Source: an uncultured Coriobacteriaceae bacterium (GTDB lineage: Bacteria; Actinomycetota; Coriobacteriia; Coriobacteriales; Eggerthellaceae). Taken from it: a stretch of DNA of 15,748 nucleotides. Location of the stretch: assembly GCA_900552585.1 (NCBI GenBank), contig USAB01000038.1:1-15748 (forward strand), written 5' to 3'. Below the pieces are notes generated by a model. It ran no database searches. It was not told the DNA's origin and was given only the letters and a program-made list of their open reading frames with translations. The position numbers were made by a program, and so were the translations under genes. Below, in pieces: positions 1 through 7,475 of this stretch; positions within the stretch are counted from its first letter, which is position 1, and every line of letters starts with the position of its first letter.

Positions 1-662
1 TACTCTTTTGCCCTGAAATTCTTCACCTGGTATGGCAGACGGCAAGGCTGGGCACAACGACCTCTGTTTCCGCTTCGGCCGCCAATAAGACTGCTCATCA
101 GGCATTGGCCGGAATAGCAGATGCACAGCGCGCCATGGGCGAACATCTCGGTGTCCATGCCCAGATCGCGCGCCAAGCGGGAAAGCTCACTTACCTCAGC
201 CAGCGAGAGCTCGCGCGCGAACGTGACGCGCTTGGCTCCCAACGCCGCCATTGCCTGGACGCCGGCGGCGTTGTGGATGTTCATCTGCGTGGACGCATGC
301 CATTCCGCCTGCGGGAGCGTGCGGTGAATCTCGGCGGCAAGGCCCAGATCCTGCACGATGAAGCCGTCGATGCCCGCCCGGTACGCCTGGCGCACCAGCT
401 CCATGGCAGATGCCAATTCGCGCGGCAGCACGACGGTATTCACCGTCAGATAAAGCAAGACGCCGCGCAGATGCGCATAGGCGCATGCCTCATCGAGCTC
501 TTCCATCGTGAAGTTTCCCGCATTGCGGCGGGCATTGAATTCGCCTGCACCCAGATAGACGGCATCGGCTCCCGCCGAGACGGCCGCATGCAGGCAGGCC
601 ATGTTCCCAGCGGGTGCCAGCAGCTCCATGCGATGGGGTTTCACAGGGGTTTCTTCAGCCAA
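1..662 (-). CDS. U32 family peptidase / tRNA-hydroxylation type protein, N-terminal part (cut by window edge)
   Basis: The 220 codons seen form the N-terminal barrel-like domain of a U32 protein. Early residues read MELLAPAGN..., followed by AGADAVYLG and, later, EMFAHGALCICYSGQCLMS. The last matches the U32 signature (E-x-F-x2-G-[SA]-[LIVM]-C-x4-G-x-C-x-[LIVM]-S) with its conserved cysteines. Known U32 members include collagenase-like proteins and the TrhP/RlhA type factors needed for hydroxylation of tRNA or rRNA bases; which role applies cannot be told here. I choose the TTG at 662 because GAGGAAGG (670-677, complement) lies 7 bp upstream. The frame stays open further upstream to ATGs at 749 and 746, which lack a ribosome site and overlap the divergent PBP start. 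An internal ATG at 629 (MELLAPAG) is the other candidate. The gene runs off the left edge, so length and C-terminal domains are unknown. Confidence 0.9.
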   Translation of the reverse strand, partial: MAEETPVKPHRMELLAPAGNMACLHAAVSAGADAVYLGAGEFNARRNAGNFTMEELDEACAYAHLRGVLLYLTVNTVVLPRELASAMELVRQAYRAGIDGFIVQDLGLAAEIHRTLPQAEWHASTQMNIHNAAGVQAMAALGAKRVTFARELSLAEVSELSRLARDLGMDTEMFAHGALCICYSGQCLMSSLIGGRSGNRGRCAQPCRLPYQVKNFRAKE

Positions 663-669
663 AACGGCA

Positions 670-677
670 CCTTCCTC
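670..677 (-). promoter_or_regulatory. Ribosome binding site deciding the TTG start of the U32 gene
   Basis: Read on the minus strand this is GAGGAAGG, seven bases before the TTG at 662. No comparable site precedes the ATGs at 749, 746 or 629, so it is the best argument for a TTG start. Confidence 0.55.
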
Positions 678-731
678 GCCAAATGGCACGCTGTTTTCCG
701 AGCCTGCCCGTTCATTGCATTCGCTACACTT

Positions 732-737
732 TATAAT
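732..737 (+). promoter_or_regulatory. Consensus -10 box (TATAAT) giving a near-leaderless transcript for the first PBP
   Basis: A perfect TATAAT ends 10 bp before the PBP ATG at 748, so transcription would begin at about 743-748, at or just before the start codon. There is no Shine-Dalgarno sequence between the box and the ATG, which fits leaderless translation. No good -35 is visible; bases 709-714 are a weak match at 17 bp spacing. On the other strand the same AT-rich bases read TATTAT (738 to 733) and could serve as the -10 of the divergent U32 gene, with a leader of about 64 bases before TTG 662. This is read from sequence only. Confidence 0.5.
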
Positions 738-747
738 AGTTCGCATC

Positions 748-2928
748 ATGGGAGAGGCAGAACACATAAGACCCCGAAAGAAGGGCCGCCTGCGTCACCG
801 CGTCCTTCTCATTATACTCGGCCTGCTGGTAGCAGCCGCGGCAGCGTGCGTTGCCCTGTGCTCGTATTGGCTGCAGGACCTTCCCTCCACCGACACGATC
901 ACGGATTACCAGGTCTCCGGGACCACGACCGTCTATGCGAGCGACAAGAAGACGGTGCTGGCCAAGTTCTACCTGGAAGACCGCCAGCCGGTGGACTTGG
1001 ACCAGATCAGCAACAGCGCCGTCCAGGCAACGCTTGCCACGGAGGACAACCGCTTCTACGACCACGGCGCTGTAGACCCCATCGGCATCGCACGCGCGGT
1101 GGCGAACAACGTCTTCCGCTTAGGATCGCGCCAAGGCGCCTCCACAATCACGCAGCAGCTGGTGCGCAATACGATCCTGCAGGACGAGGCACAGGAAAGC
1201 ACGTTCAAACGCAAGGTGCGCGAAGCGGCGCTTGCGTATCAGCTTGAGGACAAGCTGAGCAAGGACGAGATACTGAACCTGTACCTGAACACCGTCAATT
1301 ACGGCGACAACTGCTATGGCATCGAAGCAGCGGCGCAACATTACTTCTCGAAGAGCGCGAAAGACCTGACCATGCTGCAGGCTGCCGCGCTCGTGGGCAT
1401 TCCCCAGTCGCCGAACGCCTACACGCCCACCGTGCATCCGAAAGCGTGCAAGAAACGCCGCAACACGGTACTGCAGCGCCTGGCGGATACCGGGCGCATC
1501 AGCCAGGACAAGGCGGATGCGCTGAAGAAGAAGGCGCTGAATCTGAATGTGTCGGATACGGGCTCCTCGACAGACGGCATCTACAAATACCCGTACTTCA
1601 CCAGCTACGTGCGCGACCAGCTGCTGAACGACCGGGGCGTCGAAGGCGTGTATGAAGGCGGCCTGAAGGTCTACACCACGTTGGACCCGGCGCTGCAAGA
1701 GGACGCTGAAGCCGCCTGCGAATCCCAGTACAGCCAGTGGTACGACACGGACGCCGAGATCGCCCTGGTCTCCATCGACCCGGACAACGGCTACATCAAG
1801 GCCATGGTGGGTGGCAAGGACTATCGCACGGACCAATTCAATCTGGTCACACAAGCTTCGCGCCAGGCCGGATCGTCATTCAAGGCGTTCACGCTTGCCG
1901 CGGCCATAGAGGACGGCATCAACCCCGCCACGATGATCGACTGCACATCCCCCGCCCAGCTGGGCAATTGGAAAGTGGAGAACATCGACAACAACAACTA
2001 CGGCATCCGTAGCATCCAGAGTGCGTTCGCCGTGTCTTCGAACACCGGCTTTGCACGGTTGTGCCAGGAAGTCGGCGCCGACAAGGTGGTGCAGATGGCG
2101 AAGCGCCTGGGCATCACGTCTGACCTGGCCGAAGTGGACTCCATCACACTGGGAACGTCCGGCGTCTCGCCGCTGGAGATGTGCGGCGCGTATGCCACGT
2201 TCGCGAACGGCGGCACGCAGCGCACGCCCACGGCCATCACGAAAGTGGTGGACCGCAACGGGCAGACGACATACGAATGGAAGGACGAAGGCGCGAAGGT
2301 GCTTTCCGACGAGGTGTGTTACGCCTCCACGAAGGTCATGGAGACCGTGTTCGCGCAGGGAACGGCCGTGAGCGGGCAGCTGAACACGGCGCAGCCCTGC
2401 GCCGGCAAGACCGGCACGTCCGAAAAGGAGCGCGACCACTGGCTGTGCGGCTACACGCCGCAGCTGAGCACGACGGTCTGGATCGGCTCGCGCCAGGAGA
2501 AGAGTCTGCCGAACCTGGATCCGTGCTACGTCTGGCGCACATACATGGACGCCGCGCTGGCCTACTCCCCCATCGAAGCGTTCCCCACGGCAGACGACCC
2601 AAAGTACGAAAACGCGTTCAACAGCAGCCAGGCCGCGAAATACGGCACCTCCAGCACGGCCGCAAGCGCATCGACGGGTTCGCAATCCTCCAGCGCCTCG
2701 TCGAAGACCGAGAGCTCCTCGTCTTCCGCAGCCACCGAATCGTCTTCGAGCTCGAAGAGCTCGTACCACTACGAAGACGAGAATGGCAACGTATACAAGT
2801 ACGACAAGAGCACCGGCAAGTACACGTACACGGATGCGAACGGCGGCAAGTACACGTACAACGAGAAGACGAACACGTATTCGTTCGAAGACGCCTCCCG
2901 TGCATCTTCGAGCTCGAGCAGCCGTTAG
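748..2928 (+). CDS. Class A penicillin-binding protein (GT51 transglycosylase + transpeptidase) with C-terminal Tyr repeats
   Basis: This 726-residue protein polymerises lipid II and cross-links peptidoglycan on the outer face of the membrane. A basic N-terminus (RPRKKGRLRHR) precedes one membrane segment at about 19-40. The GT51 domain shows EDNRFYDH (catalytic Glu99), GASTITQQ (130-137) and RKVRE (155-159). The transpeptidase domain shows SSFK (nucleophile Ser376, Lys379), SSN (430-432) and KTG (554-556). From about 634 the tail is Ser-rich, then has tyrosine repeats (673-711) and ends in a Ser run. The ATG at 748 fits a -10 box just upstream; the open frame extends to 601, but that would place the promoter inside the gene. 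It is divergent from the U32 gene and convergent with its paralogue at 3,673-5,919. All catalytic motifs are intact, so it should be active; the exact PBP1 subtype is not assigned. Confidence 0.95.
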   Translation: MGEAEHIRPRKKGRLRHRVLLIILGLLVAAAAACVALCSYWLQDLPSTDTITDYQVSGTTTVYASDKKTVLAKFYLEDRQPVDLDQISNSAVQATLATEDNRFYDHGAVDPIGIARAVANNVFRLGSRQGASTITQQLVRNTILQDEAQESTFKRKVREAALAYQLEDKLSKDEILNLYLNTVNYGDNCYGIEAAAQHYFSKSAKDLTMLQAAALVGIPQSPNAYTPTVHPKACKKRRNTVLQRLADTGRISQDKADALKKKALNLNVSDTGSSTDGIYKYPYFTSYVRDQLLNDRGVEGVYEGGLKVYTTLDPALQEDAEAACESQYSQWYDTDAEIALVSIDPDNGYIKAMVGGKDYRTDQFNLVTQASRQAGSSFKAFTLAAAIEDGINPATMIDCTSPAQLGNWKVENIDNNNYGIRSIQSAFAVSSNTGFARLCQEVGADKVVQMAKRLGITSDLAEVDSITLGTSGVSPLEMCGAYATFANGGTQRTPTAITKVVDRNGQTTYEWKDEGAKVLSDEVCYASTKVMETVFAQGTAVSGQLNTAQPCAGKTGTSEKERDHWLCGYTPQLSTTVWIGSRQEKSLPNLDPCYVWRTYMDAALAYSPIEAFPTADDPKYENAFNSSQAAKYGTSSTAASASTGSQSSSASSKTESSSSSAATESSSSSKSSYHYEDENGNVYKYDKSTGKYTYTDANGGKYTYNEKTNTYSFEDASRASSSSSSR
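2814..2860 (+). repeat. Direct repeat encoding the Tyr-rich tail of the first PBP
   Basis: A 17-bp exact repeat (CGGCAAGTACACGTACA) occurs at 2814-2830 and 2844-2860, a 30-bp period that equals 10 residues (GKYTYTDANG then GKYTYN). At protein level the pattern extends further, from YHYEDENGN through VYKYDKSTG to YSFED. Alternating aromatic/polar residues of this kind suggest a short beta-strand repeat that may contact wall polymers; that role is inference. Confidence 0.7.
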
Positions 2929-3090
2929 AGCGCGCACCGTCACCGCCTTGCAAAGCGCCGGCGCCCGGCAGGCTGCAGGCCAGCGCCGTGCGGCGCGCTC
3001 GAAAGGCACTTGGGGAACACCCGACGAGCACCCGGGAGCCCGCACCGCAGCCGCGCCGGATTCGGAAGCCGTCCCGGCCGATAGACGCAA

Positions 3091-3123
3091 AGAGGGCGCC
3101 CGGCATTCGGCTGGGCGCCCTCT
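3091..3123. terminator. Bidirectional intrinsic terminator between convergent genes
   Basis: AGAGGGCGCCC (3091-3101) pairs perfectly with GGGCGCCCTCT (3113-3123) around an 11-base loop. On the plus strand it is followed by TCTTTC and ends the PBP transcript; on the minus strand it is followed by TTG and ends the lipoprotein transcript. The rest of the 225-bp gap (2929-3153) is GC-rich, and I see no gene or other motif in it. Confidence 0.85.
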
Positions 3124-3153
3124 TCTTTCGCGATGCGATGCCTTGTTGCGGGC

Positions 3154-3648
3154 TTACAGCGACGTTGCCTGCTCGTCGCCCTTCTTCAGATGCGCGATGC
3201 CGCCGTTGTACTTGTCCTGGATCTTCTTCAGGCGGCTTTTGTACTCGCTGGTGGAAAGCTTCGACTTCTTCTGATCGGAGTATAGGTCGATGTAATCGTC
3301 CAAGGCCTCCTTCAGCTCGTCGCAGCCCTTCGTGTATTCCTGATGCACGGACTTCAGCGTATCCGTGGGCTGCAGCTTCTCGAAGTCGTCGATGCTGCTC
3401 GATGCCTTCTTCGCTGCGGCCTTCATGGATACCAGGTCGTCATTCGCCACGGCATCCGAGAAATCGTTCAGGTTATCCTGCAGTTGGCCGATGATTGTAT
3501 TCGCGTTCGACATGTACTCGCGATTCGCAGAAGCGGAATCGGAGCTCGACGACGACGCCGTGGTTCCGTTCGAACCGCACCCGGCCAGCACGCCGGCAAG
3601 CGCCACGCAGAGGACGGTCATCATGATTGCGAGGAACTTCTTCTTCAT
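3154..3648 (-). CDS. Small predicted lipoprotein, helical, function unknown
   Basis: This 164-residue protein has a lipoprotein signal peptide: lysines at 2-4, a hydrophobic stretch, then the lipobox LAGC with the modified Cys at 24. A short Ser/Thr linker (GTTASSSSSDSASA) leads into a hydrophilic region (about 42-160) rich in Lys, Asp, Glu and Ser, with hydrophobic residues spaced as in amphipathic helices, so a small helical bundle or coiled coil outside the membrane is likely. I do not recognise a named family. It starts 24 bp after the stop of the second class A PBP on the same strand and is probably co-transcribed with it, ending at the terminator at 3091-3123. A link to peptidoglycan synthesis is suggested only by this position. 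The ribosome site is weak (AGCAGG, 3 bp before the ATG). Confidence 0.85.
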   Translation of the reverse strand: MKKKFLAIMMTVLCVALAGVLAGCGSNGTTASSSSSDSASANREYMSNANTIIGQLQDNLNDFSDAVANDDLVSMKAAAKKASSSIDDFEKLQPTDTLKSVHQEYTKGCDELKEALDDYIDLYSDQKKSKLSTSEYKSRLKKIQDKYNGGIAHLKKGDEQATSL

Positions 3649-3672
3649 TTGCCTGCTTTCTGCGCCGTTGCC

Positions 3673-5919
3673 CTAGGCAACCAGCGTCTTGTTACTCGAT
3701 GACGATTCGGGATAGAAACGCGCGGCCTCCCGCACGGAGTTCGCAGTGCCTTTCGATTCGAACAGCCTGGACCCGTTCGGATCCTCGGAGGATTCCAGGC
3801 GGTATGCCACCTTGTTCGTGGTGGACGAAGAGGCAGCGGAAGACGACGTGCCGGACGACGAGCTGCTCGAAGAGCCGGTCGAAGACGACGAGCCGCTGGA
3901 CGATGAGGAGTACGTGCCCGTGGCGCTGGTGGCGCTGCTGGAGCTGTAGTACGCGCCGCTGCTAGACGACGAAGAGGACGACGAGCTGGACGAAGACGAC
4001 GAGCTGCCGCTGTGGATATCCAGGTCGGAGTCGTTGATAGGCTTGTAATCCGGGTTGTCCGCGTCCGGGAAATTCTCCGTCTTCTGCCCGGCCAGCGCCG
4101 TGTCCATGAAGTCCGCGAACACGTCCGCCACCTCAAGGCCCGCGCTCATGGAGCGCTCTTCGCGGGCACCCATCCAGCAGGCCACGGAGTATTGCGGCGT
4201 GAATCCGACGAACCAGCTGTCGCGGTACTCCTCGGATGTGCCCGTCTTGCCGGCAGCCACCTGGCCGTTCGACGGCTTCGCCGCCGTGCCGGTGCCGCCG
4301 CTCTTCAGGACGCTTTCCATGGACTTCTCGGCCGCCATGGCAACTTCCGTGCTGAGCACCTTGTTGCCCGTGGTGTCCGCCGTGTAGATGGTGTTGCCGG
4401 ACGAATCCTGGATGTCGGAGATGCAGCGCGCATCGTGATGCGTGCCGCCGTTCGCGATGGTGGCATAGGCATCCGCCATCTCCAATGTGGTGACGCCGTA
4501 CGAGCCGAGCGTGATGGACGGCACGGCGTACAGGTCGGACGTGATGCCCATGCGCTTCGCCACGTCCACGACCTTGTCGGCGCCCAGCCATTCGCACAAG
4601 CGCGCGAAGCCGGTGTTCGAAGATACGGCGAACGCGCCTGTGACGGTCCGCGTGCCGTAGTCGTTCTGGTCGATGTTCGAGACGGTCCAGTTGCCCAGCG
4701 TGGCCGTTGAGCCGCAGTTCACGTACGTGTTATTCGGGTTCATATGGTTCTCAATGCAACCCACGAGCGTGAACGTCTTGAACGACGAACCGGGCTGGCG
4801 CTTCGCCTGCGTTGCCAGGTTGTACTGGTTCTTCGAGTAATCCCTGCCGCCCACGATGGCCTTGATGTAGCCGTTATCCGGGTCGATGACCGTCATGGCC
4901 ACTTCCAAGTCGCTGTCGATAGTGGCTTCCTTGTTCTTCGCCGCCTGGTTCGCCGCCTTCTGGACCTTCGGGTCCAGCGTGGTGTAGACCGTCAGGCCGC
5001 CCTTGTACACCGTGTCGGACGGGTACATGTCAAGCAGCGTGTCGCGCACGTAGCTGGTGAAGTACGGGTACTTGTAGATGCCGTTCTGCGACGTCTTCGA
5101 GCTGACCTTAAGCCCCAGCTTCTGCTTCACGGCCTTGCCGTACTCGTCCTGCGTGATGGTGCCGTTCGTCAGCATGCGCTGCAACACCACGTTGCGGCGC
5201 TTCTTGCATGCATCCGGATGGTCGACGGGGTTGTTCTCCGTCGGCGATTGCGGAATGCCGATCAGTGTTGCCGCCTGAGCGATGGTGAGGTCCTTCGCGT
5301 CCTTCGAATAGTACTTCTGAGCCGCAGCCTGAATGCCGTAGACGCCCGAGCCGTAGTTGATGGTGTTCAGGTACATGAGCAGGATCTCGTCCTTCGAGTA
5401 CATCTGCTCCAGCTTGATGGCGATATACGCCTCGCGCACCTTGCGCTTCAGCGTGCTCTCGCTGGCCTCGGAGGCCAGCACGGTGTTGCGCACGAGCTGC
5501 TGCGTGATGGTGGAAGCGCCTTCGGAGCCCTGTCCCGTCAGATTCACGTACACGGCGCGCAGGATACCCTGGACATCGACGCCGTTATGCTCGTAGAAGC
5601 GGACGTCCTCCGTGTCCACGGTGCCCTTCCATACGTATTCGCTGATCTGGTCCTGGGTCACCGGATCGCGGTCCTCCAGATAGAATTCTGCAAGCAGCGT
5701 CTTGCGGTCGTTTGCGTACACGCGCGTCTTCTGCGACATCTCGTAATACGACTGGTCGGTGTAATCGGGCAGGTCCTGAAGCCAGGACTGGCAGACCGCG
5801 CACACACCCAGAACGCCCATCACCAGAAGGATGGTGAGCGCCGCAAGCACATAGAGCACGCCGATGATGGGGTGCTTGCGCTTGGTTCCGCGCCTGTTCT
5901 TGATTACTCTCGAGCCCAA
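3673..5919 (-). CDS. Class A penicillin-binding protein (GT51 transglycosylase + transpeptidase) with poly-Ser tail
   Basis: This bifunctional peptidoglycan synthase of 748 residues starts with a basic segment and one membrane helix (about 18-43). GT51 motifs: EDVRFYEH (catalytic Glu104), GASTITQQ (134-141), RKVRE (159-163). Transpeptidase motifs: SSFK (Ser378, Lys381), SSN (433-435), KTG (558-560). The tail from about 637 is Ser-rich with one run of 16 serines, then returns to ordinary sequence (about 700-748). The start is TTG at 5919 behind GGAGG with 4 bp spacing; no better start is seen. It begins 27 bp after the argH stop, so read-through from the arginine operon is possible, although TAGAAT at the end of argH (5949-5954, complement) is a weak candidate -10 of its own. 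It is clearly a paralogue of the PBP at 748-2928, sharing blocks such as IYKYPYFTSYVRD and IDPDNGYIKA. Confidence 0.95.
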   Translation of the reverse strand: MGSRVIKNRRGTKRKHPIIGVLYVLAALTILLVMGVLGVCAVCQSWLQDLPDYTDQSYYEMSQKTRVYANDRKTLLAEFYLEDRDPVTQDQISEYVWKGTVDTEDVRFYEHNGVDVQGILRAVYVNLTGQGSEGASTITQQLVRNTVLASEASESTLKRKVREAYIAIKLEQMYSKDEILLMYLNTINYGSGVYGIQAAAQKYYSKDAKDLTIAQAATLIGIPQSPTENNPVDHPDACKKRRNVVLQRMLTNGTITQDEYGKAVKQKLGLKVSSKTSQNGIYKYPYFTSYVRDTLLDMYPSDTVYKGGLTVYTTLDPKVQKAANQAAKNKEATIDSDLEVAMTVIDPDNGYIKAIVGGRDYSKNQYNLATQAKRQPGSSFKTFTLVGCIENHMNPNNTYVNCGSTATLGNWTVSNIDQNDYGTRTVTGAFAVSSNTGFARLCEWLGADKVVDVAKRMGITSDLYAVPSITLGSYGVTTLEMADAYATIANGGTHHDARCISDIQDSSGNTIYTADTTGNKVLSTEVAMAAEKSMESVLKSGGTGTAAKPSNGQVAAGKTGTSEEYRDSWFVGFTPQYSVACWMGAREERSMSAGLEVADVFADFMDTALAGQKTENFPDADNPDYKPINDSDLDIHSGSSSSSSSSSSSSSSSSGAYYSSSSATSATGTYSSSSSGSSSSTGSSSSSSSGTSSSAASSSTTNKVAYRLESSEDPNGSRLFESKGTANSVREAARFYPESSSSNKTLVA

Positions 5920-5946
5920 GGTACCTCCAAATGCGATACAACCCGT

Positions 5947-7338
5947 TTATTCTAGCATCGCACGGTCGTCGGAAAGTACTCCCTTCGCTTTCTCCATTTG
6001 TACGCGCACGGCCGCATTTCCGGTGCCGCCTTCCGTGGTACGGGCGGCAACGATGGCCGGCAGGTCCAACGCGCCGGCGATATCCGCTTCAAATAGATCG
6101 CTTTCGCGTTTGAAATCGTCCAGTGTCAGGTCGGACAGGTCGCAGCCGCGTTTCTCGCATTCCAGCACCAGATGGCCCACGATCTCGTGCGCCTTGCGGA
6201 ACGGCAAGCCCTTCTTCGCCAGGTAGTCGGCCACATCCGTTGCGGCCAGGAAACCCTTCTGCGCTTGGGCCAGCATGGCATCCGCATTCACCTTCATGGT
6301 GGAAATCATGCCGTCCACGCACGCCAGCGCATCATGCAGCGTCTTCGTGGCGTCGATGACGCCCTCCTTGTCCTCCTGCAGGTCCTTGTTGTACGCAAGG
6401 GGCAGCGACTTCATGGTGACCAGCAGCGCCACCAGGTCGCCCACGACGCGGCCGGTCTTGCCGCGCGTCAGCTCCGCGAAGTCGGGGTTCTTCTTCTGCG
6501 GCATGATGGAGCTGCCCGTGCTGAACGAGTCGGACAGCGTGATGAAGCCGAACTCGGACGTGGACCACAGCACAATCTCCTCGCACAGGCGCGACAAGTG
6601 CATCATGGCCACGGCGCACGCGTAATCCAGATCCAGGAGGAAATCGCGGTCGGAGACGGCATCGAGCGAATTCGGCGTGACACCGGAGAATCCCAGCAGG
6701 TCCGCCGTCATGTGGCGGTCCAGCGCATACGTGGTGCCCGCCAGCGCCGCCGAGCCCAGCGGGTTCACGTCCGCGGCGCGCCGTGCCGCCCGGATGCGCG
6801 TGAAGTCGCGCGAGAACATCCAGAAATACGCCAGCATATGATGCGAGAACAGCACCGGCTGCGCATGCTGCATGTGCGTGTAGCCCGGCAGGATAACGTC
6901 GAAGTGCTTTTCTGCCTGGTCGATGAGCGTCTGGCGAATCTCGCACAAGTCCTCCGAAAGCTCGTCGCAGAGGTGCTTCGCGAACAGGCGGTCGTCCGTG
7001 GCCACCTGGTCGTTGCGGCTGCGGCCCGTATGCAGGCGCGCGCCGGGGGCGCCAATCTTCTCCGTGAGCGCCCGCTCCACGGACATGTGGATGTCCTCGT
7101 CGTTGATGTCGAACGCGAAGTTGCCGTTGTCGATATCGGCCTCGACGTCATCCAGGCCCTTGACGATGGCCTCCGCATCCGCATCTGTGATGACGCCCTG
7201 GTGGGCCAGCATGCGCGCATGCGCGCGGGATCCGGCAATGTCCTGTTTGTACATTGCCTTGTCAACCGGCAGCGACGCGCCGTACTGCTGCGTGAATTCG
7301 CTGACGCCCTGCTCGAAGCGTCCGGACCAAAGTGCCAT
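5947..7338 (-). CDS. argH: Argininosuccinate lyase (native, high-GC copy)
   Basis: Splits argininosuccinate into arginine and fumarate, the last step of arginine synthesis, as a cytosolic homotetramer. The protein has 463 residues, the usual length. Visible family motifs are TGRSRNDQVATD (104-115), the THMQHAQP region (154-161) and the fumarase-superfamily signature GSSIMPQKKNP (275-285), which carries the catalytic serine. The ATG at 7338 has a strong ribosome site, AAGGAGG, 6 bp upstream. It follows argG across a 137-bp gap and precedes the second PBP. Codon use is GC-rich like the rest of the middle cluster, unlike the second argH in this window. Where family members commonly have GHH after THLQxAQP, this copy reads SHH; I expect no loss of function. 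Confidence 0.97.
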   Translation of the reverse strand: MALWSGRFEQGVSEFTQQYGASLPVDKAMYKQDIAGSRAHARMLAHQGVITDADAEAIVKGLDDVEADIDNGNFAFDINDEDIHMSVERALTEKIGAPGARLHTGRSRNDQVATDDRLFAKHLCDELSEDLCEIRQTLIDQAEKHFDVILPGYTHMQHAQPVLFSHHMLAYFWMFSRDFTRIRAARRAADVNPLGSAALAGTTYALDRHMTADLLGFSGVTPNSLDAVSDRDFLLDLDYACAVAMMHLSRLCEEIVLWSTSEFGFITLSDSFSTGSSIMPQKKNPDFAELTRGKTGRVVGDLVALLVTMKSLPLAYNKDLQEDKEGVIDATKTLHDALACVDGMISTMKVNADAMLAQAQKGFLAATDVADYLAKKGLPFRKAHEIVGHLVLECEKRGCDLSDLTLDDFKRESDLFEADIAGALDLPAIVAARTTEGGTGNAAVRVQMEKAKGVLSDDRAMLE

Positions 7339-7358
7339 CGTCGGCCTCCTTCAATGAA

Positions 7359-7385
7359 GATGCCGGCCACTGGCGGACCGGCATC
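7359..7385 (-). other. Hairpin in the argG-argH intergenic region
   Basis: GATGCCGG and CCGGCATC pair over 8 bp, with two further C-G pairs past a bulged base, immediately upstream of the argH ribosome site. No T-run follows, so it is not a standard terminator. It could stabilise or process the mRNA or modulate argH translation. The rest of the 137-bp gap (7339-7475) shows no small gene. Confidence 0.35.
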
Positions 7386-7475
7386 GATTTCGGCATGTGT
7401 TGTGCGGCAAACCTTCCGCGTAAATCTACCCCGCCGTCAGCAGAAACGCAACGGCTGGCAGGGAATCCCTATCAA

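Noticed and set aside
601..747. N-terminal extension of the first PBP to the ATG at 601
   Set aside because: The extension is not PBP-like, contains the likely -10 box, and overlaps the U32 gene; ATG 748 gives the normal basic tail plus membrane anchor.
105..1247. Long open frame on the plus strand across the U32 gene and the PBP start
   Set aside because: It lies antisense to a clear U32 gene and then out of frame with the PBP; its protein has no recognisable motif. Long frames of this sort are common in GC-rich DNA.
2764..2892. Possible CRISPR-like repeats
   Set aside because: Repeats are in frame, 10 residues long, and encode the PBP tail; there are no spacers of unique sequence.
1876..3090. 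404-codon minus-strand frame across the first PBP
   Set aside because: Shadow of the PBP coding strand; its Arg/Ala/Val-rich sequence has no known domain.
3668..3682. Small palindrome GTTGCC-CTA-GGCAAC at the end of the second PBP
   Set aside because: Only 6 bp arms with a 3-base loop and no T-run; too weak to call a terminator or operator.
3746..3949. Acidic (Asp/Glu-rich) small open frame on the plus strand
   Set aside because: Its composition is a direct result of reading the poly-Ser codons of the PBP tail backwards; there is no independent evidence for a gene.
4744..5955. 403-codon open frame on the plus strand
   Set aside because: It is fully antisense to the second PBP, whose catalytic motifs are intact. 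Its Val/Arg/Leu-rich composition is typical of a shadow frame.
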